This document shows, in pieces, positions 16,021 through 25,324 of a stretch of DNA of 64,000 nucleotides. Origin of the DNA: Lysobacteraceae bacterium 2PB (lineage in GTDB: Bacteria > Pseudomonadota > Gammaproteobacteria > Xanthomonadales > Xanthomonadaceae); the NCBI GenBank assembly GCA_005502915.1, contig SCMT01000010.1:1-64000 (forward strand), given 5' to 3'. Under the pieces are notes generated by a model that made no database searches, was not told the DNA's origin, and saw nothing but the letters and a program-made list of their open reading frames with translations. The position numbers were made by a program, and so were the translations under genes. Every line of letters starts with the position of its first letter. The stretch's first letter is position 1.

Positions 16021-17178
16021 ATGCCGCCAGCCCGATCCCTGACCTCGCCCGCGCGCAGCCCGCGCCCCGCCCTCGCCCGCCTGCTGCGCCAGGCCACGGT
16101 CCTGATCGCCGGCATCGCCCTGCTGGCCGGCTGCGACGGCAGCGCCACGCGCCCCAGCCCCGAACAGACCCGGCGGACCCTCGAACGGCTGATGCCGCGC
16201 CACGTGAAGGAGCGCGCGGCCTGGGCGCAGGACATCCAGGCCGCGTTCGCCGCGCTGGACATCGACCCCTCGCATTCCAATCTCTGCGCGGTCATCGCGG
16301 TGACCGACCAGGAATCCAACTTCAGCCCGCAGCCGAAAGTCCCCGGCCTGGGCCGGATCGCGCGGAAGGAAATCGAAGCGCGCGCCGAGCGCAAGCACGT
16401 GCCGCTGTTCCTGGTGCGCGCCGCGCTGCAGCTGGAATCGCCCGACGGCCGCACCTGGGACCAGCGCATCGCCGCCGTCGAAACCGAAAAGGAACTCAGC
16501 GATCTGTTCGAGGAACTGATCGCGAAGGTGCCGCTGGGCCGGCGCCTGCTCGCCGATGCCAACCCGGTGCGCACCGGCGGGCCGATGCAGGTCAGCATCG
16601 CCTTCGCCGAAGCGCACGCCGACGATCGCGCGTACCCGTTCGCGCATGCCGGCTCGATCCGCCACGAAGTCTTCACCCGGCGCGGCGGCATGTACTTCGG
16701 CATCGCGCACCTGCTGGACTATCCGGCCTCCTACGAGAAGCCCATCCACCGTTTCGCCGACTTCAACGCCGGGCGCTACGCCAGCCGCAATGCCGCGTTC
16801 CAGAACGCGGTGTCGATCGCGACCGGCCTGCCGCTCGACCTGGATGGCGACCTGATCCGCCATCGTCGCCAGAAGGGCGGCGACGGCATCGGCGATACCG
16901 AGCGCGCCGTGCGCACGCTGGCGCCGAAGCTCGGCATGGACGATGCGCAGATCCGTCGGGCGCTGTCGAATGCGCACCGCCACGACTTCGAGGACAGCGC
17001 GCTGTACACGCGCGTCTTCGAGATCGCGGAGAAGCGCAAGGGCAAGCCATTGCCGCGCGCGATGCTGCCGCGCATCCGCCTGCAGAGCCCGAAGATCACC
17101 CGCCGGCTGACCACGGCGTGGTTCGCGAACCGCGTCGACAAGCGCTACCGCGATTGCATGGCGCGCGTACCGCGCTGA
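16021..17178 (+). CDS. DUF1615-family lipoprotein
   Basis: 385 residues. A lipobox (LLAGC, lipid-modified Cys at about residue 38) follows a hydrophobic segment, placing it in the outer or inner membrane facing the periplasm. The body has DQESNFSPQPKVPGLGRIAR, a pattern like the ES-containing catalytic region of lytic transglycosylases, then RTGGPMQVSIAFAEAH and RHEVFTRRGGMYFGIAHLL. DUF1615 proteins are uncharacterised; the lysozyme-like look suggests cell-wall hydrolysis, but this is inference. It follows the 290-aa gene by about 130 bp. The preceding frame is open, but the ATG at 16021 gives the only sensible signal sequence. Confidence 0.8.
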   Translation: MPPARSLTSPARSPRPALARLLRQATVLIAGIALLAGCDGSATRPSPEQTRRTLERLMPRHVKERAAWAQDIQAAFAALDIDPSHSNLCAVIAVTDQESNFSPQPKVPGLGRIARKEIEARAERKHVPLFLVRAALQLESPDGRTWDQRIAAVETEKELSDLFEELIAKVPLGRRLLADANPVRTGGPMQVSIAFAEAHADDRAYPFAHAGSIRHEVFTRRGGMYFGIAHLLDYPASYEKPIHRFADFNAGRYASRNAAFQNAVSIATGLPLDLDGDLIRHRRQKGGDGIGDTERAVRTLAPKLGMDDAQIRRALSNAHRHDFEDSALYTRVFEIAEKRKGKPLPRAMLPRIRLQSPKITRRLTTAWFANRVDKRYRDCMARVPR

Positions 17179-17185
17179 CCGCGAT

Positions 17186-17213
17186 CGATCGATGATCGGA
17201 CGATCATCGATCG
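17186..17213. repeat. Perfect hairpin after the DUF1615 gene
   Basis: CGATCGATGATCG (17186-17198) and CGATCATCGATCG (17201-17213) are reverse complements around a 2-nt loop, 8 nt after the stop codon. There is no T-tract; it could stop transcription or be a GATC-rich site. The rest of the gene-free stretch 17214-17553 shows no other structure and presumably holds the protease promoter. Confidence 0.55.
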
Positions 17214-17337
17214 AAGCCGCGCAAGACGGACTGCTGTCCCGGGACATTCGCGCAACGAAACAATGTAACGCAGGCGCGATGGCGCATCGCTCCGTGACAG
17301 CAATCGCAACAGCGCACGCAAATGATCAACGTTTTGA

Positions 17338-19098
<1,761 letters not shown>

Positions 19099-19187
19099 TC
19101 CGACCGGATCGCAACGACCCATGCGGTACTCCGGCGTCGACGCGATGTCGCCGCCGGAGCTTCACATCTCCGGCGTGCCGTCCTCGA

Positions 19188-19925
19188 TCAGGCACATCGT
19201 TTCTTCGCTGTGCCTGTCGCCATCGATGGCGTGGCGTCCGGCTTGGTCTGCGATCGGATCGATGCAGGCACGCGGACCGGCGCGATCTCGACCACGGACG
19301 CTTGCCGATCGCGCACGGGAGGGGACGAGACATCCGGTGGCACGGCGGTATCCGCCGTCCGCGCGAGCAGCGCACGCACCAGCAACACGAACACCACGAG
19401 GCAGCCCAGCGCGACGAGCCACCACATCGCATTACCCCGCCGGGCAGTGCGCACGGGGCGTGGACGCGGACGCACGACCTCCGGCACGGGCAAGTGCCTC
19501 GCGGGCGGATCGGCGAAAGGATCGGCCTGACCGCGCTGTTCCGGCAGTTCGCCCAGCATGCCGTCGAGATCGCGCGCATCGATGAGCCTGACATGGCCGT
19601 GGCGATTGGCGGCCTCCTGATCCGCACGCGCGAACGGCCTGCGATCCACGAGGATCCCGCCGTTCGCACCGGCATGCTCGAGTTCGCGAACCAGCGAAGA
19701 GACCGCATCCTGCGGCCGATGCAGGCTGCCCCAGTGGCGGCAGTCGAGCAGCAGCACCTCCCTGTCGCGTTTCAGCACCCAGGCCGCATCATCGGCACCG
19801 GCATCGCCCGTCGCACGCTCGGCCCACCAGCCCAGATCTCGGTAATGGGCCACGAGCAGGTCCTGCAGTCTCGCCCGGTCGATCCGGCGCAGCGCGTCGC
19901 CGGGGTGATGCGCCTTTCCGCTCAT
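19188..19925 (-). CDS. Membrane protein with Mrr-like nuclease-fold domain, probable C-terminal frameshift
   Basis: About 245 residues. The N-terminal domain (20-125) has the layout of Mrr/restriction-endonuclease-like folds: LLVAHYRDLGWWAERA, then WVLKRDREVLLLDCRHWGS, where LLDCRHW replaces the usual D/ExK, and ELEHAGANGGILVDRRPF. One membrane helix (NAMWWLVALGCLVVFVLLV) follows at about 160-180. In this frame the protein ends KKRCA at 19188, but the adjacent frame reads on as SEETMCLIEDGTPEM and stops at 19162. That looks like the natural C-terminus, so a 1-nt shift near 19260 is likely. Whether the domain is catalytically active is doubtful. Confidence 0.65.
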   Translation of the reverse strand: MSGKAHHPGDALRRIDRARLQDLLVAHYRDLGWWAERATGDAGADDAAWVLKRDREVLLLDCRHWGSLHRPQDAVSSLVRELEHAGANGGILVDRRPFARADQEAANRHGHVRLIDARDLDGMLGELPEQRGQADPFADPPARHLPVPEVVRPRPRPVRTARRGNAMWWLVALGCLVVFVLLVRALLARTADTAVPPDVSSPPVRDRQASVVEIAPVRVPASIRSQTKPDATPSMATGTAKKRCA

Positions 19926-20034
19926 GTGGCCCCGTCGCGTCGATCGCCCGGGCGCCAGCATACGCCGGCCCGGGAGGCCGCCCAATCCCGATGCGCTGCA
20001 GCCACCGGCGGAGACCGGTGCTCGCGCCCCGAAC

Positions 20035-20064
20035 GCGACAGGGCGGCCGAAACCGCCCTGTCGC
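20035..20064 (-). terminator. Terminator-like hairpin after the amine oxidase gene
   Basis: GCGACAGGGCGG (20035-20046) pairs with CCGCCCTGTCGC (20053-20064) around CCGAAA. The stem is perfect and sits 37 nt beyond the stop of the reverse-strand flavoprotein gene. Confidence 0.65.
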
Positions 20065-20100
20065 GATGCCACCCGTACTGCGGGACCGATGCAGCGGGGA

Positions 20101-21741
20101 TCAACGTCCGCGCAGGAACCCGAAGACTTCGCCGGCCGCGCGCAGGCCCGAAAGCGCCGCGCCTTCCATGAAGCCCTGCCACTCGTAGAAGCTGCTGGTG
20201 TGGTCGCCGGCGAACATCAGGTTGCCGATGGGCTTGGCCTCGTGGTGCGCGGCGGTGGTGAAGTAGCCCGGGCGCGTGCTGGCGTAGGAGCCCCTCGACA
20301 GCGGATTCGTCGACCAGTTGGCGCCGGCGGCGATGACCTGGCCATTGCCGTTGCGGCGCACCGCGTTGATCGCCCCCGGCAGCACGACTTCGAGATCGCG
20401 CAGGAAGCGGTTCGCGTCCGACTGCAGGCGGCGGTCGTCCTGGGTGCGCGCCGCCTGTCCGCCGAGGTAGCGGGTGAGGATGGCGCCTTCCGCGCCGCCC
20501 TTGACCGCATTGGTTTCCCACGTGGCCTGCAGACCCGGGCGATCGCTGTAGCCGCTGCCGTTGAGGCCGTGGCGGGTGTACCAGAAGGATTGCTTGAAGC
20601 CGACCATCAGCTTGCTGTTGTCGCCGGCGACAGCACTGTTGATCGCGAAGCGCTTCCATGCGGGCAAGCCCAAGCTGCTGTCCAGGTGGATGCGGCGCAG
20701 CACCGTGAACGGCAGGGTCATCACCACGGCATCGTGGTCGCTCTGCACGGTCCGCCCGGCGACATCGAAGGTCAGGCGGATCTTCCCGTTGGCGCGCTTG
20801 TGCATGGCGACCAGGCGATGTCCCAGGGTCGGCGGCACCGGCAGGCGCTCGGCCAGGCCGGTCACGATGCGGTCGTTGCCCTCGACCACGTGCAGGTGGA
20901 CGTCGGCCTGCGCGCCGAACGCGGTGAACTTGCTGCGCTTGTCCGCATGCGCGAAGCGCAGGAAGCTCAGCGCGCTGGTCTGGTCGATGCCGGTGCCGTA
21001 CTCGGTGGCGTAGGCCGCGCCGATCAGCTTGCGCAGCCTGTCGCCCGCGCCGTGCAGGATCAGGTAATCGTCCAGGCTCATGTAGTCGTACAGGCTTTCG
21101 GCCTCGGTGAAGCGGTCGGCCGTCGGCGTGCCCAGCGTGCCGAGGTCCTGGCGCATCGACGCCGCGAAACCGCGGAACTCCTCGACCATCTGCGCTTCGG
21201 TGTAGCGCTGACCGCCGAAATCGAAGTAGCGGCTGCCCGGGAACAGCGACGCGTCCTCCAGCGTCAGCCCGAGCATGCGGGCATAACCCAGCATCACGTG
21301 GTGCGAGGTGCCGATGAACTCGCCACCCAGTTCGGCCACCTGGCCCGGGAAGACCCCCCGCACGCTGCGGACACGGCCGCCGACGCGGTTGTCGGCCTCG
21401 AAGACCCGGGCGGCGATGCCCCGACGCGCCAGCTCCGTGGCGGCGGACAGGCCGGCCAGGCCGGCACCCACCACGGCCACGTTCTCGGTGGCGGTGGCCC
21501 GCTTCCAGGCGGTACGGATGGCCCCGACCTTGGCGAAGGCGCCCGGCGCCATGGCCCCGGTGGCCGCGACCGCCGCCGCAGCGGTGGCCCCCTGCGCGAA
21601 CCGCCGGCGCCCGGCATCGCCGAGTGCCTCCTGTTCGGTCGTCCGTTCGACCGCTTCCTGCGCGTTCTGTCCCGTGGCCTCGCAATGCGCCGACAAGCGC
21701 GCAAGGCGCATCAGCTGCGCCATCAATGTGGTGCGACTCAT
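20101..21741 (-). CDS. Flavin-containing amine oxidase with Tat-type leader
   Basis: 546 residues. The dinucleotide-binding signature VVGAGLAGLSAATELARRG (about 90-108) is followed by VFEADNRVGGRVRS, the second FAD-contacting motif of the monoamine oxidase family. The C-terminal NLMFAGDHTSSFYEWQGFME supplies the flavin-tail motif. Residues 45-70 contain GRRRFAQG and a hydrophobic Ala-rich stretch like a twin-arginine signal, so the enzyme is probably exported folded with FAD. Expected reaction: oxidative deamination of an amine or amino acid with H2O2 release; substrate unknown. Start ATG at 21741 follows GGGAG. A monocistronic gene with a hairpin terminator. Confidence 0.88.
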   Translation of the reverse strand: MSRTTLMAQLMRLARLSAHCEATGQNAQEAVERTTEQEALGDAGRRRFAQGATAAAAVAATGAMAPGAFAKVGAIRTAWKRATATENVAVVGAGLAGLSAATELARRGIAARVFEADNRVGGRVRSVRGVFPGQVAELGGEFIGTSHHVMLGYARMLGLTLEDASLFPGSRYFDFGGQRYTEAQMVEEFRGFAASMRQDLGTLGTPTADRFTEAESLYDYMSLDDYLILHGAGDRLRKLIGAAYATEYGTGIDQTSALSFLRFAHADKRSKFTAFGAQADVHLHVVEGNDRIVTGLAERLPVPPTLGHRLVAMHKRANGKIRLTFDVAGRTVQSDHDAVVMTLPFTVLRRIHLDSSLGLPAWKRFAINSAVAGDNSKLMVGFKQSFWYTRHGLNGSGYSDRPGLQATWETNAVKGGAEGAILTRYLGGQAARTQDDRRLQSDANRFLRDLEVVLPGAINAVRRNGNGQVIAAGANWSTNPLSRGSYASTRPGYFTTAAHHEAKPIGNLMFAGDHTSSFYEWQGFMEGAALSGLRAAGEVFGFLRGR

Positions 21742-22267
21742 TCCACTGCTCCCGTACTGGTTACCCGCCCGATGACCCGGGTCGCCCGATGGCGACGACA
21801 CATCCGTGGACCGGCCCCTGAATTCGATGCGCCGCACGCCGTCCCCCGGCAATGCGGTCGCACGGGCAGTGTGCCACAGCCGAGCCACGGGTGGCAGGGC
21901 AGCGACAGGCTCATCCGATCAGGGCAGGCATGTCCGGCGGAGGCGTCCGCCTGGGCAGGAAGCGCGGCAAAGGGGGCAGCAACGGGCGGGCGGCATCGAC
22001 GGGACTGCCCGACCCCGAAGACCACCGGGCCGGATTCCCGGCACATGAATCATCCGGTGCGCAGCGAACGGTGCGGCACACACATCCACTTGACCCAGTT
22101 TGCTCGCTCCAACGCGTGATGTCCGCTACGGATCGCGATTCGCGAGCAATGTCTCTGAGCCGCGGCATGCAAGCTCGGGGCGCGCATTAAGAACATGTTA
22201 AAATCGGCCGGATGTCTTCACTGGGCATCGCAACCTCCACAAGCAAGTCACGCATTCAGGAAAGTAC
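21742..22267. other. 526-bp gene-free region upstream of the first TonB receptor
   Basis: No open frame here looks real. The left half is GC-rich and carries the leader of the flavoprotein gene. The right half becomes AT-richer and contains the conserved TTAAGAAC...TTAAAATCG element (22187-22206) and the leader block GGCATCGCAACCTCCAC, both shared with the second receptor. No riboswitch fold was recognised. Confidence 0.6.
22187..22206 (+). promoter_or_regulatory. Conserved promoter-like element of TonB receptor 1
   Basis: TTAAGAACATGTTAAAATCG; the paralogous receptor has TTAAGAACGCATTAAAATCG (25247-25266) at the same distance. TTAAAAT is a plausible -10. About 15-25 nt downstream both leaders share GGCATCGCAACCTCCAC, pointing to common control of the pair. 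Confidence 0.5.
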
Positions 22268-25093
22268 ATGATCAATCGCTGCACTTACTCCCTGCGCCGT
22301 CAGCCGCTCACTGCGGCCATTCTGACGACGCTGCTCTTCACGGGCGCCGCGTTCGCCCAGGAAACCACCGATGCCGGCGCGCAGGAAGCCCAGGCCCAGG
22401 CCGAGCCGCAGGAAAACCTCGATCGCATCGTCGTCACCGGTTCGCGCATCAAGCGCGCCGAGGTCGAAGGGCCGGCGCCGGTCACCATCGTCACCGCCGA
22501 CCAGATCGAGAAGGAAGGCTATGCGACCGTCTATGACGCCCTGAACTCGCTGTCGCAGTTCACCGGCACGGTCCAGAACGAACTGAACCAGAACGGCTTC
22601 ACGCCCAACGCCAGCTTCCTCAACCTGCGCGGCCTCGGCCCGGGTTACCAGCTGGTGCTCATCAACGGCCGCCGCACCGCCGACTACCCGCTGCCCTACA
22701 ACAGCGAGTCGAATGCGGTGAACCTGGCCAACATCCCGGCCGCCGCCATTTCGCGCATCGAAGTGCTGTCGGGCGGCGCCTCGGCCATCTACGGCTCCGA
22801 CGCCGTCGCCGGCGTGGTCAACATCATCCTGAAGACCAACTACGAAGGCGACGAGCTGAACCTGCGCGTGGGCACCACCACCCGCGGCGGCGGCGACTCC
22901 TCGCGCCTGCAGTGGGTCGGCGGCAAGACCGGCGACGCCTGGAGCGCGACCTATGCACTGGAGTACCAGGAACGCGAAGAGATCTTCGCCTCGCAGCGCG
23001 ACTTCATGGACTCCTACCGCGACGATCCCTCGGTGAATCCCGCCGACGCCCTGCCCGTCGAAGGCATCCGTGCCCGCGATCGTCTGGCTGGCAACGTCCG
23101 CATCTGGCCGAACGGCGTGTCCGCGAACTGCAACGGGACCTTCCCGGAATTCGAGACTTTCCGCGCCAATCCGGCGCTCGGCGACCTCTGCGGCTACTAC
23201 GGTTACCCGGCGACCCAGCAGATTCGCAACTCGGACAGCAATATCAACGGCTACTTCTACGGCACCTACGACTTCACCGACAATCTGAACGCGTTCGTGC
23301 AGATCAGCGGCTCGCAGGCCGATGCGAAGCTCGCCTCGGGCACCCAGTTCTGGTCGAGTGGACTTGATCCGGCGTTCCGTAACGGCATCTTCTTCGATCC
23401 GACCCTGGGCACCTTGGTCGACCTGCAGCGCATCTTCACGCCGAACGAAGTCGGAGGCTTCGGCTCGCAGCAGACCACCTATCGCGAGCGCTCGTTCGAC
23501 ATCGCTGCCGGCCTGCGCGGCACCATGTTCGATAACCGCTTCGACTGGGAAGCGACCGTGTCGCATGCCCGTTACGACCTGAAGAGCAAGCAGCCGCGCT
23601 TCCTGACCGATCGCATCCGCGAGTACTTCGTCGGCGAGCAGATCGGCACGATCAGCGGCTACCCGATCTTCAATCTCAACCAGGCGCGCTATTTCAGCCC
23701 GCTGGGCGTCGACGCCTTCCGATCGATGACCACCAACGTCACCACGGACGCCGATTCGTCGGTCATGCAGGGCGCGTTCTCGGTCTCCGGCGACCTGTTC
23801 GAGCTGCCGGCCGGCCCGGTTTCGATGGCCGCGGTCATCGAAGCTGCCTCGCAGGAATACGACCTGCAGCCCGATGCACGCATTCTCCCCAGCTACACGG
23901 GTCCGGACCGCGTGTACAACCTCACCGGCACCGGCGGTGGCGGCGAGCGCGACCGCTACGCGCTGGGTGTCGAATTCAGCGTCCCGGTCCTCGAAACGCT
24001 GAAAATGAATCTCGCAGGCCGCTACGACCGCTACGACGACATCACCTCCGTGGATGGCGCTGCGACCTGGTCTGCCGGCCTCGAATGGCGCCCGTTCGAC
24101 AACCTCCTGGTCCGCGGCAGCTACGGCACCAGCTTCCGCGCCCCGGACATGCATTACATCTTCGCCCAGCCGTCCGGCTTCTTCACCCAGGTGTTCGACG
24201 AATACCGCTGCCGTCGCGACGGCTTGACGGTCCAGGGCTGCACGAACGATCCCAACTACTCGTACTTCGTGGCGGGCACCCGCCAGGGCAATTCGGCCCT
24301 TGAAGAAGAGAAGGGCAAGTCGACCACCATCGGCGTGGTGTGGGACATCGTCGACAATCTCTCGGTCAGCGTGGACTGGTACAAGATCGAACTCGAAGGT
24401 CGCGTCCAGGACATCTCCACCGCCTACCTGCTTGAGAACGAAGCGGATTGCCGCCTGGGCCAGCGTCGGGATGGATCTTCGGTCGACGTCAATTCGGCTC
24501 GCTGCCAGTTCTTCACCGGCCTGATCACCCGACTCGGCGTGAGCCCGCCCTTCACCGACGACGAGATCGACTCCTACATCTCGTATCCCTTCAACCAGTC
24601 CTCGGTCGTGACCCGCGGCATCGACGCCACCGTCCGTTACAGCCTGGATACGGATCGCTTCGGCAACTACGACTTCAGCCTGGGCTGGACGCACGTCCTG
24701 GCACTGAACGAAGAAGAGTTCCCCGGCTCCGGCATCCAGGACGAGCGCGACGATCCGCGCCGCCAGCTCAACTTCCGCAGCCGCCTGAACTGGAGCGTGC
24801 AGTGGGAGCGTGGCGACTGGCAGGCCAATGTGAACGGCTATCGCCAGGGTTCGCAGATCCCGTGGAACGACCTGGCCGACCGTGCACCTGACCGCATTGC
24901 GCCCACGATCATCTGGAACGCGGGCCTGCAGAAGAAGATCACCGACAAGATGACGATCGGCTTCGCCGTGCAGAACCTGTTCGACAAGATCGCGCCGAGC
25001 GACGACACCAACAACTCCTACCCGTTCTTCTGGGGTAGCTACAGCCCGATCGGCCGCGAAGTCTTCGCGAACATCAACTACAAGTTCAACTAA
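22268..25093 (+). CDS. TonB-dependent outer-membrane receptor, paralogue 1
   Basis: 941 residues. Signal peptide about 1-30 (LTAAILTTLLFTGAAFAQ). The Ala/Gln/Glu-rich linker ends in LDRIVVTGSRIKRAEVEGPA, the TonB-box/plug entry signature common in Xanthomonadales receptors. Plug domain about 60-190 (YDALNSLSQFTGTVQ, LNLRGLGPGYQLVLINGRR, VLSGGASAIYGSDAVAGVV), then a 22-strand barrel ending SPIGREVFANINYKFN, with a terminal aromatic as required for outer-membrane insertion. Receptors of this oar-less peptide/plant-polymer type import large substrates using TonB energy; the ligand is unknown. A 276-bp stretch is identical to the next gene. AGGAAA precedes the start. Confidence 0.92.
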   Translation: MINRCTYSLRRQPLTAAILTTLLFTGAAFAQETTDAGAQEAQAQAEPQENLDRIVVTGSRIKRAEVEGPAPVTIVTADQIEKEGYATVYDALNSLSQFTGTVQNELNQNGFTPNASFLNLRGLGPGYQLVLINGRRTADYPLPYNSESNAVNLANIPAAAISRIEVLSGGASAIYGSDAVAGVVNIILKTNYEGDELNLRVGTTTRGGGDSSRLQWVGGKTGDAWSATYALEYQEREEIFASQRDFMDSYRDDPSVNPADALPVEGIRARDRLAGNVRIWPNGVSANCNGTFPEFETFRANPALGDLCGYYGYPATQQIRNSDSNINGYFYGTYDFTDNLNAFVQISGSQADAKLASGTQFWSSGLDPAFRNGIFFDPTLGTLVDLQRIFTPNEVGGFGSQQTTYRERSFDIAAGLRGTMFDNRFDWEATVSHARYDLKSKQPRFLTDRIREYFVGEQIGTISGYPIFNLNQARYFSPLGVDAFRSMTTNVTTDADSSVMQGAFSVSGDLFELPAGPVSMAAVIEAASQEYDLQPDARILPSYTGPDRVYNLTGTGGGGERDRYALGVEFSVPVLETLKMNLAGRYDRYDDITSVDGAATWSAGLEWRPFDNLLVRGSYGTSFRAPDMHYIFAQPSGFFTQVFDEYRCRRDGLTVQGCTNDPNYSYFVAGTRQGNSALEEEKGKSTTIGVVWDIVDNLSVSVDWYKIELEGRVQDISTAYLLENEADCRLGQRRDGSSVDVNSARCQFFTGLITRLGVSPPFTDDEIDSYISYPFNQSSVVTRGIDATVRYSLDTDRFGNYDFSLGWTHVLALNEEEFPGSGIQDERDDPRRQLNFRSRLNWSVQWERGDWQANVNGYRQGSQIPWNDLADRAPDRIAPTIIWNAGLQKKITDKMTIGFAVQNLFDKIAPSDDTNNSYPFFWGSYSPIGREVFANINYKFN

Positions 25094-25117
25094 GACATCC
25101 GGTTGTTGCGACACGAG

Positions 25118-25148
25118 GAGGGCGGCCATCGGCCGCCCTCTTTTTTTT
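25118..25148 (+). terminator. Rho-independent terminator after TonB receptor 1
   Basis: GAGGGCGGCC / GGCCGCCCTC stem (25118-25140) with an immediate run of eight T (25141-25148). A textbook terminator 25 nt after the stop. Confidence 0.92.
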
Positions 25149-25246
25149 GCGCGATGTCTGGAAGCGCATCGGCGCGGAGCTGAACTCGCATGGAACGGAA
25201 GGCCGTCATCGCGAATGTAACGCCCGTAACACGAACGAGGCCTTCG

Positions 25247-25266
25247 TTAAGAACGCATTAAAATCG
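25247..25266 (+). promoter_or_regulatory. Conserved promoter-like element of TonB receptor 2
   Basis: TTAAGAACGCATTAAAATCG matches 22187-22206 at 16 of 20 positions or better. It is followed by CAGGCATCGCAACCTCCAC, as in the first leader. Because a strong terminator separates the receptors, this is probably a functional second promoter. Confidence 0.5.
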
Positions 25267-25324
25267 CGGGGCTGCCTGCCGCGCAGGCATCGCAACCTCC
25301 ACGCAAGACCCCCACAGGATATTC

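Noticed and set aside
22256-25129. Long minus-strand frame opposite TonB receptor 1
   Set aside because: Antisense artefact; receptor has signal peptide, plug and barrel signatures.
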